Below, piece after piece: positions 51,544 to 60,728 of a DNA stretch of 64,000 nt. The notes under the pieces are model-generated. The model saw nothing but the letters and a program-made list of their open reading frames with translations, was not told the origin of the DNA and made no database searches. This DNA comes from Streptomyces klenkii (GTDB lineage Bacteria > Actinomycetota > Actinomycetes > Streptomycetales > Streptomycetaceae). How positions within the stretch are numbered: position 1 is the first letter of the stretch; the number at the start of each line of letters is the position of its first letter. The stretch covers positions 372,001-436,000 of the forward strand of contig NZ_RBAM01000004.1 in the NCBI RefSeq assembly GCF_003626645.1, given 5' to 3'. The position numbers and the translations under genes were made by a program.

Positions 51544-53742
51544 GTGAACCTCAGTGACATGACGACCTCCGGCCCAGGCCCCGGCACCGCCACCGACACC
51601 CATTGCCCGTACTGCGCCTTGCAGTGCGGCATGCGGCTGCGTCCGGGCGCCGGGCCGGAGCCCGTGGAGGTCCTGGAGCGCCCCGGCTTCCCCGTCAACC
51701 GGGGCGCCCTGTGCGGCAAGGGGCGGACCGCCGCCGCCGTGCTGCGCCCCGGCGTGCGGCTCACCGAGCCCCTCGTCCGCGACTCGCGGGACGCCCCGCT
51801 GCGCCCGGCCTCCTGGGACGAGGCCCTCGACCGGGTGGCCGCCGGCCTCATGGCGGTGCGGCGCCGCTACGGCAACGACGCCGTCGGCGTCTTCGGCGGC
51901 GGCGGGCTCACGAACGAGAAGGCGTACCTGCTGGGGAAGTTCGCGCGCGTCGCGCTCCGCACCCCGAACATCGACTACAACGGCCGTTTCTGCATGTCGT
52001 CCGCGGCGGCCGCGCACCGCCGCGCGTTCGGCATCGACCGCGGCCTGCCCTTCCCGCTCGCGGACGTCGCCGGCACGGACTGCGTGATCCTGGTCGGCGC
52101 CAACCCGGCCGAGACGATGCCCCCGGCGCTGCGCTACTTCCGCGAACTGCGCGAGAACGGCGGCCGGCTGATCGTCGTCGACCCGCGCCGCACGCGCACC
52201 GCCGACCAGGCCGACCTGCACCTCCAGCCCCTCCCCGGCACCGACCTCGCCCTCGCGCTCGGGCTGCTGCACCTGCTGATCGCCGACGGCCGGGCCGACA
52301 AGGACTTCATCGCCCGCCGCACGACCGGTTTCGCGCAGGCGCGGGCCGCCGCGATGGCGCACTGGCCGGGGCGCGTGGAGCGGATCACGGGCGTGCCGGT
52401 GACGCAACTAGCCGCCGCGGCCGCCATGTTCGGGGAGGCTCCGCGCGGCATGGTGCTGACCGCGCGCGGGCCCGAGCAGCAGAGCAAGGGCACGGACACC
52501 GTCAGCGCGTGGATCAACCTGTGCCTGGCGGCCGGCAAGGCGGGCCGCCCCGGCTCCGGCTACGGCTGCCTGACCGGCCAGGGCAACGGCCAGGGCGGCC
52601 GCGAACACGGCCAGAAGGCCGACCAGCTCCCCGGCTACCGCTCGATCACCGACCCCGCGGCCCGCCGCCACGTCGCCGCCGTCTGGGGCATCGACCCCGA
52701 CGACCTGCCCGGACCCGGCCGCAGCGCGTACGAACTCCTCGACTCGCTCGGGGGTGATGGGGGCGACGGCAGCGGCGGCGGTATCGGCGGTAACAACAGC
52801 GACGGCCGCGTCCGCGCGCTCCTGCTCATGGGCTCCAACCCGGCCGTCTCCGCCCCCCGCGCCGCCCACGTCACCGAGCGGCTGCGCGCGCTGGACCTCC
52901 TCGCCGTCGGCGACGTCGTCCTCTCCGAGACGGCCCGGCTCGCCGACGTGGTCCTGCCGGTCACCCAGTGGGCGGAGGAGACCGGTACGACCACGAACCT
53001 CGAAGGCCGCGTCATCCTGCGGCGTAAAGCCGTCGACGCCCCCGAGGGCGTACGCAGCGACCTCGCCGTCCTGCACGGGCTCGCCGCCCGGCTGGGCGTG
53101 CCCGAAGGGTTCCCCGAGGACCCCGAGGAGGTCTTCGAGGAGCTGCGGCGCGCCTCGGCCGGCGGCCAGGCCGACTACGCGGGCATCAGCTACGGCCGCA
53201 TCCGCGCCGAGGACGGCGTCTTCTGGCCCTGCCCGGCCCCGGACCACCCCGGCACGCCCCGCCTCTTCCTGGACCGCTTCGCCACCCCCGACGGGCGGGC
53301 GCGGTTCGCCGCCGTGACGCACCGGCCCGCCGCGGAGGAGCCCGACGGCCCCGACGGCGACTATCCGCTGTTCCTGACGACGGGCCGCGTCGTCGGCCAG
53401 TACCAGAGCGGCGCCCAGACGCGGCGCGTCGACGAGCTCAACCGCTCCGCGCCCGGCCCGTTCGTGGAGGTCCACCCGGTCCTCGCCCGGCGCCTCGGCG
53501 TCGCGGAGGGCGAGCTGCTGGCGGTCAGCAGCAGGCGCGGCCGGGCGGTCGCCCCCGCCCGCGTCACCGACACCATCCGGCCGGACACCGTCTTCATGCC
53601 CTTCCACTGGGGCGGGAAGGGACGCGCCAACTCCCTCACGAACCCCGCCCTCGACCCGGTCTCGCGGATGCCCGAGTTCAAGGTGTGCGCGGTACGGGTG
53701 GAGAAGGCCGAGGCTTCTGCTGTTACGGATGCGGCATCGTGA
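51544..53742 (+). CDS. nasA: Assimilatory nitrate reductase, catalytic subunit
   Basis: This 732-residue molybdopterin enzyme reduces nitrate to nitrite in the cytoplasm. It has the N-terminal [4Fe-4S] ligands Cys21, Cys24, Cys28 and Cys57 (CPYCALQCGM ... GALCGKGR), the Mo-ligand Cys150 (NGRFCMSS) and the C-terminal dinucleotide-binding domain (MPFHWGGKGRANSLTNPALDP). A Gly/Asn-rich insert lies near residue 405. The start is GTG 51544 or ATG 51559; neither has a clear ribosome-binding site. The next gene overlaps by four bases. Confidence 0.93.
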   Translation: MNLSDMTTSGPGPGTATDTHCPYCALQCGMRLRPGAGPEPVEVLERPGFPVNRGALCGKGRTAAAVLRPGVRLTEPLVRDSRDAPLRPASWDEALDRVAAGLMAVRRRYGNDAVGVFGGGGLTNEKAYLLGKFARVALRTPNIDYNGRFCMSSAAAAHRRAFGIDRGLPFPLADVAGTDCVILVGANPAETMPPALRYFRELRENGGRLIVVDPRRTRTADQADLHLQPLPGTDLALALGLLHLLIADGRADKDFIARRTTGFAQARAAAMAHWPGRVERITGVPVTQLAAAAAMFGEAPRGMVLTARGPEQQSKGTDTVSAWINLCLAAGKAGRPGSGYGCLTGQGNGQGGREHGQKADQLPGYRSITDPAARRHVAAVWGIDPDDLPGPGRSAYELLDSLGGDGGDGSGGGIGGNNSDGRVRALLLMGSNPAVSAPRAAHVTERLRALDLLAVGDVVLSETARLADVVLPVTQWAEETGTTTNLEGRVILRRKAVDAPEGVRSDLAVLHGLAARLGVPEGFPEDPEEVFEELRRASAGGQADYAGISYGRIRAEDGVFWPCPAPDHPGTPRLFLDRFATPDGRARFAAVTHRPAAEEPDGPDGDYPLFLTTGRVVGQYQSGAQTRRVDELNRSAPGPFVEVHPVLARRLGVAEGELLAVSSRRGRAVAPARVTDTIRPDTVFMPFHWGGKGRANSLTNPALDPVSRMPEFKVCAVRVEKAEASAVTDAAS

Positions 53743-54959
53743 CCCGGCGCATCGCCGTCGTCGGCGCGGGCATGGCCGCCGCCCGCTTCGCGGAGCGCTT
53801 CCAGGCCTTCGGCGGGGACGCGGAGGTCACGCTGTACGGGGCCGAGCCGCGCGCCCCGTACAACCGGGTGCTGCTCGCCGACGTCCTCACGGGCCGCTAC
53901 GCCGCGGACGACCTCACGCTGCCGGCCGGCGAGGCGCGGCTGCGGACGGGCTGCGAGGTGACGGGGCTCGACACTGTGGCCCACACGCTGGAGCTGGCGG
54001 ACGGGGAGCGCGTCCCGTACGACGAACTGGTCCTGGCCACGGGCGCGGAGCCGGTCGCCTGCGGCGAGCTCGGGCGGGGCCGGGTGCACGTGGTGCGGAC
54101 CGCCGACGACGGCGAGGCGCTGGCCGGCGCGGCCGCCCGCGCCCGCCGGGCGGTGGTGATCGGCGGCGGCGTCCTCGGGGTGAGCGTGGCCCGGGCGCTG
54201 GCGTCCTGCGGGCTGCCGGTGACGATCGTCCACCGGGCCCCGTACCTCGTCGAGCGCGACCTGGACGGCCCGGCGGGCGAGCTCCTGCGCCGGGGCCTGG
54301 CGGGCCTGGGGGTGGAGGTGCGCACGGGGGTCACGGTGCGGGAGGCGGAGCCGGGGGCGGGGGAAGGGGAAGGGGCGTACGGGGCCGTCCGCGTCGAACT
54401 CTCCGACGGTCACACCCTCGACGCCGACCTCGTCGTCGCCGCCTGCGGCGTCACGCCCCGTACAGCCCTCGCCCGCGCCGCCGGCCTCCCCGTCCGTACC
54501 GGCGTCGTGGTCGACGACAGCCTCTCCTGCGCCCCCGGCGTGTACGCGATCGGCGACTGCGCCGAGCACGCCGGCCGTACGCACGGCACGGCCGGCCCCG
54601 CCTGGGAGCAGGCCGACGTGCTGGCCGCGCGCCTCTCCGGTGCCTCGCCGGACGCCGTGTACGAGGGCTCGCGCCCGTACGCCCGGCTGTCGGCCGGGCC
54701 CCTGGAGTACGCGGCGTTCGGCGACGCGGCAGCCGCCGGCGAGGACGGCCTCGACGTCCTCCGCATCGCCGACGCCACCCGCGGCTCGTACAAGAAGCTC
54801 GTCCTGCGCGGCGACCGGATCGCCGGGGCCGTCCTCCTCGGCGACCTGGCGACGGTCGGCGCCCTCGCCCGCGCCTACGAACGGGGCGAACCCGTACCCA
54901 GTGACCCCTTCCACCTGCTGACCTCGCCCACCTCGCCCACCTCGCAAGGAGCCTCCTGA
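53739..54959 (+). CDS. FAD/NAD(P)-dependent oxidoreductase of nitrate assimilation
   Basis: This 406-residue flavoprotein has two Rossmann motifs (VVGAGMAAARFAERF for FAD and VVIGGGVLGVSVARAL for NAD(P)H) and VYAIGDCAEH. It resembles the N-terminal reductase half of NirB. Lying between nitrate reductase and nitrite reductase, it is the likely electron donor to NasA. The GTG start overlaps the nasA stop (GTGA). A longer frame from 53685 is read through nasA and is not the gene. Confidence 0.87.
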   Translation: MTRRIAVVGAGMAAARFAERFQAFGGDAEVTLYGAEPRAPYNRVLLADVLTGRYAADDLTLPAGEARLRTGCEVTGLDTVAHTLELADGERVPYDELVLATGAEPVACGELGRGRVHVVRTADDGEALAGAAARARRAVVIGGGVLGVSVARALASCGLPVTIVHRAPYLVERDLDGPAGELLRRGLAGLGVEVRTGVTVREAEPGAGEGEGAYGAVRVELSDGHTLDADLVVAACGVTPRTALARAAGLPVRTGVVVDDSLSCAPGVYAIGDCAEHAGRTHGTAGPAWEQADVLAARLSGASPDAVYEGSRPYARLSAGPLEYAAFGDAAAAGEDGLDVLRIADATRGSYKKLVLRGDRIAGAVLLGDLATVGALARAYERGEPVPSDPFHLLTSPTSPTSQGAS

Positions 54960-57613
54960 TGACGGCTGCACGACGCCTGGTTCTCGTCGGCCACGGCATG
55001 GTCGGACAACGCTTCCTGGAAGCCCTGTTCGAGCAGGCCCCGGCCGGGCCGGCCACCGAATGGCAGGTCACCGTCCTCGCCGAGGAGCCGCGCCCCGCCT
55101 ACGACCGCGTCCACCTCACCTCCTGGTTCTCCGGCACCTCCGCCGAGGAGCTCTCCCTCTGCCCGGACGGCTTCCTGGAGAAGTACGGCATCGAGCTGCG
55201 CCTCGGCGACCGCGCCACCGCCGTCGACCGCGCCGCCCGCACCGTCACCACCGCCTCCGGGCGGCAACTCCCGTACGACGCGCTCGTCCTGGCCACCGGC
55301 TCGTACCCGTTCGTGCCGCCCGTCCCCGGCCACGACGCCCCCGGCTGCCACGTCTACCGCACCATCGAGGACCTGGAGGGCATCCGCGACGCCGCCGCCA
55401 CGGCCGGCGCGGGCGCGGTCATCGGCGGCGGGCTGCTCGGCCTGGAGGCGGCGGGCGCGCTCAAGGCCATGGGAGTGCCGACCCACGTCGTGGAGTTCGC
55501 GCCCCGCCTCATGGCGATCCAGGTGGACGACGGAGGCGGCGCCGTCCTGCGCCGCAGGATCGAGGACCTGGGCGTCACCGTCCACACGGGCGCCGGAGCC
55601 CGGCGCATCGAAACCGGCGCGGACGGCGCGGCGCGGGCCCTCACCCTCTCCGACGGCCGGCAACTCCCCACCGACCTGGTGATCTTCGCGGCCGGCGTGC
55701 GCCCGCGCGACGAACTGGCCCGTGCCTGCGGACTCCCCGTGGGCGAGCGCGGCGGCATCGTCATCGACGAGCACTGCCGTACGGCCGACCCCGCCGTCCT
55801 CGCCATCGGCGAGTGCGCCCTCGCCGCCGACGGCCGCGTCTACGGCCTCGTCGCCCCCGGCTACGCCATGGCCGAGACCGCCGCGCGGGCCGTCACCGCG
55901 ACCGCTCGCGACTCCCACCACACCGCTCGCGGCTCCCTCACCGACGGCGGCACCTTCACCGGCGCCGACACCTCCACCAAGCTCAAGCTCCTCGGCGTCG
56001 ACGTCGCGAGCTTCGGCGACGCGCACGGCGCCGCCGACGGCGCCCTCGACGTCACGTACTCCAACAGTCGGGACGGCGTCTACAAGAAGCTGGTCATCGG
56101 CGCGGACGGTGCCCTCCTCGGCGGTGTCCTCGTCGGCGACACCGAGGCGTACGGCATCCTGCGCCCCCTCGCCCTCAGCGGCACGCCGCTGCCCGCCCCG
56201 CCCGAACAGCTGGTGCTGCCCGCCTCCGCCGGGGTTCCGGCCGGGCCCGTGACCCTGCCCGACGAGGCGGTCGTGTGCTCGTGCCACCACGTCACCAAGG
56301 GCGCCGTCAGGGCGGCGGTGAACGACAAGGGCTGTACGAGCGTCCCCGAGATCAAGCAGTGCACCAGGGCCGGCACGGGCTGCGGCAGCTGCGTGAAGCT
56401 CCTCGGCACGCTCGTGACCGACGAGCTCGCCGCCGCGGGCGTCGAGACCGCGCGCGGCCTGTGCGAACACTTCGAGCACACCCGCGCCGAGCTCTACGAG
56501 ATCATCCGCGTCAAGGGCATCGACGGCTTCGCCCGCCTCGCCGACGAGCACGGGACGGCAGCGGGCAACGGCGTGGAGGCCGGCAAAGGCGCGGACGGCT
56601 GCGACGTCTGCAAGCCCGTCGTCGGTTCCATCCTCGCGAGCCTCGGCAACGGCCACATCCTCGACGGCGAGCAGGCCGCCCTCCAGGACACGAACGACCA
56701 CTTCCTCGCCAACCTCCAGCGCAACGGCTCGTACTCGGTCGTCCCGCGCGTCCCCGGCGGCGAGATCACCCCCGCCGGCCTCATCGTCATCGGCGAGATC
56801 GCCCGCGACTACGGCCTCTACACGAAGATCACCGGCGGGCAGCGCATCGACCTCTTCGGCGCCACCGTCGATGCGCTCCCGCACATCTGGCGGCGGCTCG
56901 TCGACGCCGGCTTCGAGTCCGGCCACGCCTACGGCAAGGCCCTGCGCACGGTGAAGTCGTGCGTGGGGGAGACCTGGTGCCGCTACGGCGTGCAGGACTC
57001 CGTCGGTCTCGCCATCGAACTGGAGCTGCGCTACCGCGGGCTGCGCGCCCCGCACAAGCTCAAGTCGGCCGTCTCCGGCTGCGCCCGCGAGTGCGCCGAG
57101 GCGCAGAGCAAGGACTTCGGCGTCATCGCCACCTCCACCGGCTGGAACCTCTACGTCGGCGGCAATGGCGGCATGACCCCGCGCCACGCCGACCTGCTCG
57201 CCTCCGACCTCGACCGCCCCGCGCTCCTCCGCACCATCGACCGGTTCCTGATGTTCTACATCCGCACCGCCGACCGCCTGGAACGCACCGCCCCCTGGCT
57301 CGAACGCCTCGACGGCGGCCTCGACCACCTGCGGGCCGTCGTCATGGACGACTCCCTCGGCATCTGCGCCGACCTGGACGCGCTCATGGCCCGCCACATC
57401 GCCACGTACGAGGACGAGTGGGCGGCCACCCTCGCCGACCCCGTCCGGCTGCGCCGCTTCGCCTCCTTCGCCAACGCCCCCGGCACCCCCGACCCGACCG
57501 TCCGCTTCGTCCCCGAACGGGGCCAGATCCGCCCTGCCCTGCCGCACGAGGACGGGCAGGTCCTCACCGCGCCGCTGATCGCCGGCGCTCAGCTGGAGGT
57601 GCGTACAGGATGA
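54959..57613 (+). CDS. nirB: Nitrite reductase (NADH) large subunit
   Basis: This 884-residue enzyme reduces nitrite to ammonium. Domains in order are an FAD/NADH reductase (about 5-310), a BFD-type [2Fe-2S] domain with CSCHHVTKG and GTGCGSC (about 440-490), then the ferredoxin-like and sirohaem/[4Fe-4S] domains. The cluster motifs are KSCVGETWCRYG and SGCARECAEA. AAGGAG precedes the ATG, which overlaps the previous stop by one base (TGATG). It overlaps the downstream fusion gene by four bases. Confidence 0.95.
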   Translation: MTAARRLVLVGHGMVGQRFLEALFEQAPAGPATEWQVTVLAEEPRPAYDRVHLTSWFSGTSAEELSLCPDGFLEKYGIELRLGDRATAVDRAARTVTTASGRQLPYDALVLATGSYPFVPPVPGHDAPGCHVYRTIEDLEGIRDAAATAGAGAVIGGGLLGLEAAGALKAMGVPTHVVEFAPRLMAIQVDDGGGAVLRRRIEDLGVTVHTGAGARRIETGADGAARALTLSDGRQLPTDLVIFAAGVRPRDELARACGLPVGERGGIVIDEHCRTADPAVLAIGECALAADGRVYGLVAPGYAMAETAARAVTATARDSHHTARGSLTDGGTFTGADTSTKLKLLGVDVASFGDAHGAADGALDVTYSNSRDGVYKKLVIGADGALLGGVLVGDTEAYGILRPLALSGTPLPAPPEQLVLPASAGVPAGPVTLPDEAVVCSCHHVTKGAVRAAVNDKGCTSVPEIKQCTRAGTGCGSCVKLLGTLVTDELAAAGVETARGLCEHFEHTRAELYEIIRVKGIDGFARLADEHGTAAGNGVEAGKGADGCDVCKPVVGSILASLGNGHILDGEQAALQDTNDHFLANLQRNGSYSVVPRVPGGEITPAGLIVIGEIARDYGLYTKITGGQRIDLFGATVDALPHIWRRLVDAGFESGHAYGKALRTVKSCVGETWCRYGVQDSVGLAIELELRYRGLRAPHKLKSAVSGCARECAEAQSKDFGVIATSTGWNLYVGGNGGMTPRHADLLASDLDRPALLRTIDRFLMFYIRTADRLERTAPWLERLDGGLDHLRAVVMDDSLGICADLDALMARHIATYEDEWAATLADPVRLRRFASFANAPGTPDPTVRFVPERGQIRPALPHEDGQVLTAPLIAGAQLEVRTG

Positions 57614-59415
57614 CCGAGACGGTTGAGTCGAACGCGTCGAACGTGTCGGCCGATACGACTGCGTCGACCGTGGAGATCTACGACGGAACGGGCTGGCAGC
57701 CCGTGTGCGAGTGGGACGGGCTCGTCCCCGGGCGCGGGGTCGCGGTGCTGGTCGGCGACCAGCAGGTGGCGGTCTTCCGCGACCGGGCCGGGGAGGTGTA
57801 CGCCGTCGGCAACCGCGACCCGTTCAGCGGCGCGCACGTCCTCTCGCGCGGCATCCTCGGCAGCCGCGACGGCGCGCCGGTGGTGGCCTCGCCCATGTAC
57901 AAGCAGGCGTTCTGCCTGCGGACGGGCGCCTGCCTGGACGAGCCGCTGGCGCCGGACGGCAGCGAGGCGGCGGTACGGGTGTGGCCGGTGCGGCGGGGGG
58001 TGGCCCCGGAGCCCGTGGTGTCGTACGAGCCCCCTGAGCCCGTCGCAGGCGCACCTCGTCGTGCTGGTCACGCCGGTCATGCCGGTCACGCCCGCCACGA
58101 CATCGCCGACTGGCGCCCCGAGGACCCCGTCTTCTGGAAGGAGACCGGCGCCCGGACCGCCCGCCGCAACCTCCTCTTCTCCGTCCTCTCCGAGCACATC
58201 GGCTTCTCCGTCTGGAGCCTGTGGTCCGTCCTGGTCCTCTTCCTCGGCCCCGAGTACGGCATCGACCCGGCCGGAAAGTTCCTGCTCACCGCCCTGCCGA
58301 CGGCCCTCGGCGCCGTGCTGCGGCTGCCGTACACCGTCGCCGTAGCGGCCTTCGGCGGCCGCAACTGGACGGTGATCAGCGCACTCCTGCTGCTCGTCCC
58401 GACCGTCCTGGCCGGAGTCCTCCTCGAACCCGGCGTCTCCTACGGGACGCTGCTCGCCGTCGCGTGCGCCGCCGGCGTCGGAGGCGGCAACTTCGCCTCC
58501 TCCATGGCCAACATCAACGCTTTCTACCCGCAGCGGCTCAAGGGGTGGGCCCTCGGCGTCAACGCGGGCGGCGGCAACCTCGGCGTCGCCGCCGTCCAGC
58601 TCCTCGGCCTGCTGGTCCTGGCCACCGCGGGCAGCGGCAACCCGCGCCTGCTGCCGCTGCTCTACCTCCCCCTCATCGCGCTCGCGGCCCTCGGCGCCGC
58701 CCTGCGCATGGACAACCTGACCGGCCTGCGCAACCACAAGCGCGCCCTGCGCGAGATCTGCCGCGAGCCGCACACCTGGGTGATGTCGGTGCTCTACATC
58801 GGCACCTTCGGCTCCTTCATCGGCTTCGGCTTCGCCTTCGGGCAGGTGCTTCAGGTGCAGTTCCACGGCGACTTCGACACCCCGGTCAAGGCCGCGGGCC
58901 TCACCTTCCTCGGCCCGCTCCTCGGCTCGCTCGTGCGCCCCGTCGGCGGGCTGCTCGCCGACCGCTGGGGCGGGGCCCGCGTGACCCTGGTGAACTACGG
59001 GGCGATGGCGGCGGGCGCGGTGACCGTCCTGGTCGCGTCCCGGGAGGGCTCGCTGCCGCTGTTCGTCACCGGCTTCGTGGCCCTGTTCGTCTTCAGCGGC
59101 ATCGGCAACGGCTCGACGTACAAGATGATCCCGGCGATCTTCCGGGCCCGGGCCCGGACCGCGGTGGAGGCGCACGGCGCCGACCCGGCCGCGGCCGAGG
59201 AGACCTCGCGGCGCCGCGCCTCGGCCCTGATCGGCGTCGCCGGCGCGGTGGGGGCCTTCGGCGGCGTCCTGGTCAACCTCGCCTTCCGGCAGTCCTTCCT
59301 CGGCTCGCACAACGGCGACGCTGCCTATCTCGCCTTCCTGGCCACGTACGCCCTGTGCGCCGCCCTGACGTGGGCGGTCTACCTGCGGCCCGGCCGCGGT
59401 CCGGTGGGGGTGTAG
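57610..59415 (+). CDS. NirD-NarK fusion: nitrite reductase small subunit joined to nitrate transporter
   Basis: This 601-residue protein reads without interruption from a NirD-like, cluster-less Rieske fold (about 20-138; VYAVGNRDPFSGAHVLSRGILG lacks C-x-H ligands, as usual for NirD) through a linker (139-166) to a complete 12-segment NarK-type nitrate/nitrite transporter. The linker contains AGHAGHAGHARHD, encoded by 9-bp repeats. NarK motifs include GNFASSMANINAFYPQRLKGWALGVNAGGGN. In most genomes these are separate genes. The fusion would tether the small subunit to the membrane at the point of nitrate entry. Confidence 0.87.
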   Translation: MTETVESNASNVSADTTASTVEIYDGTGWQPVCEWDGLVPGRGVAVLVGDQQVAVFRDRAGEVYAVGNRDPFSGAHVLSRGILGSRDGAPVVASPMYKQAFCLRTGACLDEPLAPDGSEAAVRVWPVRRGVAPEPVVSYEPPEPVAGAPRRAGHAGHAGHARHDIADWRPEDPVFWKETGARTARRNLLFSVLSEHIGFSVWSLWSVLVLFLGPEYGIDPAGKFLLTALPTALGAVLRLPYTVAVAAFGGRNWTVISALLLLVPTVLAGVLLEPGVSYGTLLAVACAAGVGGGNFASSMANINAFYPQRLKGWALGVNAGGGNLGVAAVQLLGLLVLATAGSGNPRLLPLLYLPLIALAALGAALRMDNLTGLRNHKRALREICREPHTWVMSVLYIGTFGSFIGFGFAFGQVLQVQFHGDFDTPVKAAGLTFLGPLLGSLVRPVGGLLADRWGGARVTLVNYGAMAAGAVTVLVASREGSLPLFVTGFVALFVFSGIGNGSTYKMIPAIFRARARTAVEAHGADPAAAEETSRRRASALIGVAGAVGAFGGVLVNLAFRQSFLGSHNGDAAYLAFLATYALCAALTWAVYLRPGRGPVGV

Positions 59416-59418
59416 ACC

Positions 59419-60243
59419 GTGCCCGCTCTCGTCCTGGCCGCCCACGGCACCCGGAACCCGGCCGGAGCCGCCGTCACCGAGGCGCTCGCCGGGCGCGTAC
59501 GGGCGCTGAGGCCGGACCTCGACGTCCGGGCCGGCTACCTCGGACTGGTGGCGCCCGCCCTGGATGACGTCCTGGCCGGACTGCGGGGCGAGGCGGTGCT
59601 CGTGCCGCTGCTGCTCGGGACCGGTCACCACGTACGGGTCGACATTCCGGCCGCGGCGGCGTCCGCGGGGCCCCGGCTGCTGTGCCGTACGGCCCCCGCG
59701 CTGGGGCCGCACCCGCTGCTCGCGGAGGCTCTCGCGGACCGGCTGGCGGAGGCGGGGCGGGAGCCCGGCTCGCCGGCGCCCGTCGTCCTCGCCGCCGCCG
59801 GGTCCTCCGACCCCGCCGCCCGGGCGGACACCACCCGCATGGCACGGTTGCTCGCCCTGCGGCTCGGGGTCCGCGTGGAACCGTCGTACGTGTCGGGCCG
59901 CGGGCCGCGCCCCGGGGAGGCCGTGGCGGCGCTACGGGAGGAGGGGCACGCGGAGGTGTCCGTCGCCACGTATCTGACGGGGCCGGGGCACTTCAGCGAG
60001 TCTGTACGTGCGTCCGTGCGTGCGTCCGTACGTGAGCCCGTGCATGAGCCCATGCATGCGTCCGTAAGCGCGTCCGTACGGAGGAGAGTGAGAGATATTT
60101 CCGTGTCCGCTCCGCTGGGCCCGCACGAGGCCGTGGCCCGGCTGGTCGTCCGCCGGTATCAGCAGGCCGCGACGGGCGGATGCGGGCACCCGGGGATCAG
60201 TCGGACACCCGTCACGAGCGACGGGCGGATCCGTACCGCGTAG
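59419..60243 (+). CDS. Sirohydrochlorin chelatase-like (CbiX) protein
   Basis: This 274-residue protein has the CbiX fold with His9 (LAAHGTRNPAG) and the LLLGTGHHVRVDIP motif. It probably inserts Fe or Ni/Co into sirohydrochlorin, supplying sirohaem for NirB. A repetitive Val-Arg-Ala-Ser segment (about 195-220), encoded by tandem CGTGCGTCC-like repeats, interrupts the second half. The last 27 residues run past the usual family end, so the gene overlaps the convergent flavin-binding gene by 85 bp. GGGGGTG precedes the GTG start. Confidence 0.82.
   Translation: MPALVLAAHGTRNPAGAAVTEALAGRVRALRPDLDVRAGYLGLVAPALDDVLAGLRGEAVLVPLLLGTGHHVRVDIPAAAASAGPRLLCRTAPALGPHPLLAEALADRLAEAGREPGSPAPVVLAAAGSSDPAARADTTRMARLLALRLGVRVEPSYVSGRGPRPGEAVAALREEGHAEVSVATYLTGPGHFSESVRASVRASVREPVHEPMHASVSASVRRRVRDISVSAPLGPHEAVARLVVRRYQQAATGGCGHPGISRTPVTSDGRIRTA
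60003..60080 (+). repeat. CGTGCGTCC-type tandem repeat inside the cbiX-like gene
   Basis: Diverged repeats of (TACG/TGCG)TGCGTCCG and TGAGCCCATGCA encode VRASVRASVREPVHEPMHASVSASV, an in-frame expansion absent from typical members. Confidence 0.7.
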
Positions 60244-60653
60244 TCCATCCGCTCGTCCCACCAGGGCGTCAGGAGCGCGGCACAGCGGGCGAGTTCGTCC
60301 GGGTCGGTGACCGGCGTGCAGTAGCCGGTGACGACGACGCTCCAGCCGAGGTGGGTGACGGGGTCGATGGCGTCGGCCTCGTACGCGACGACGACGCGGC
60401 GGGCGGCCGCCCCGGGCTGTTGTGCGGGTGCCGCCGCGGTTGCCGCTGGTGCCGCGAGTCCGGCCAGGGAGGAGCCCTCGTGGGTGCGGATGACGATGTG
60501 GCCGCCGTCCACGACGTGGTTGACCGGGCGGATGGCCGGCAGCGCGCGCCGGGTGAAGACGACCCGGCCCAGGGAGACGGTGCGCAGGAGCCGGAGGGAC
60601 TCGGCGCGGGTCAGCTCGACGCGGCGGCGGGGCGGTGCGGTGGTGTCGCTCAC
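60159..60653 (-). CDS. Pyridoxamine-phosphate-oxidase-like flavin-binding protein
   Basis: This 164-residue protein has the split-barrel fold of PNPOx-like proteins (LGRVVFTRRALPAIRPVNHVVDGGHIVIRTHEGSSL ... VVVAYEADAIDPVTHLGWSVVVTGYC). Most relatives bind FMN or F420 and their substrates are unknown. An Ala/Pro-rich insert lies mid-domain. GTG 60653 is chosen because TCTACT sits six bases before it and the sequence fits the usual N-terminus; GTG 60686 would add 11 residues. Its 3' end overlaps the convergent cbiX-like gene by 85 bp. Confidence 0.8.
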   Translation of the reverse strand: MSDTTAPPRRRVELTRAESLRLLRTVSLGRVVFTRRALPAIRPVNHVVDGGHIVIRTHEGSSLAGLAAPAATAAAPAQQPGAAARRVVVAYEADAIDPVTHLGWSVVVTGYCTPVTDPDELARCAALLTPWWDERMDYAVRIRPSLVTGVRLIPGCPHPPVAAC

Positions 60654-60728
60654 CCCTCCAGTAGAGGCGGCCGGGTCACGGGACACCAGGGGCCGAACGG
60701 CCCCGGTGACGGACGGCCCCGGTGACGG

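Noticed and set aside
58020..58110. NirD-NarK junction considered as a sequencing frameshift
   Set aside because: Both domains are in the same frame across the linker and no out-of-frame stop or start pattern suggests an indel, though the repeat linker deserves confirmation.
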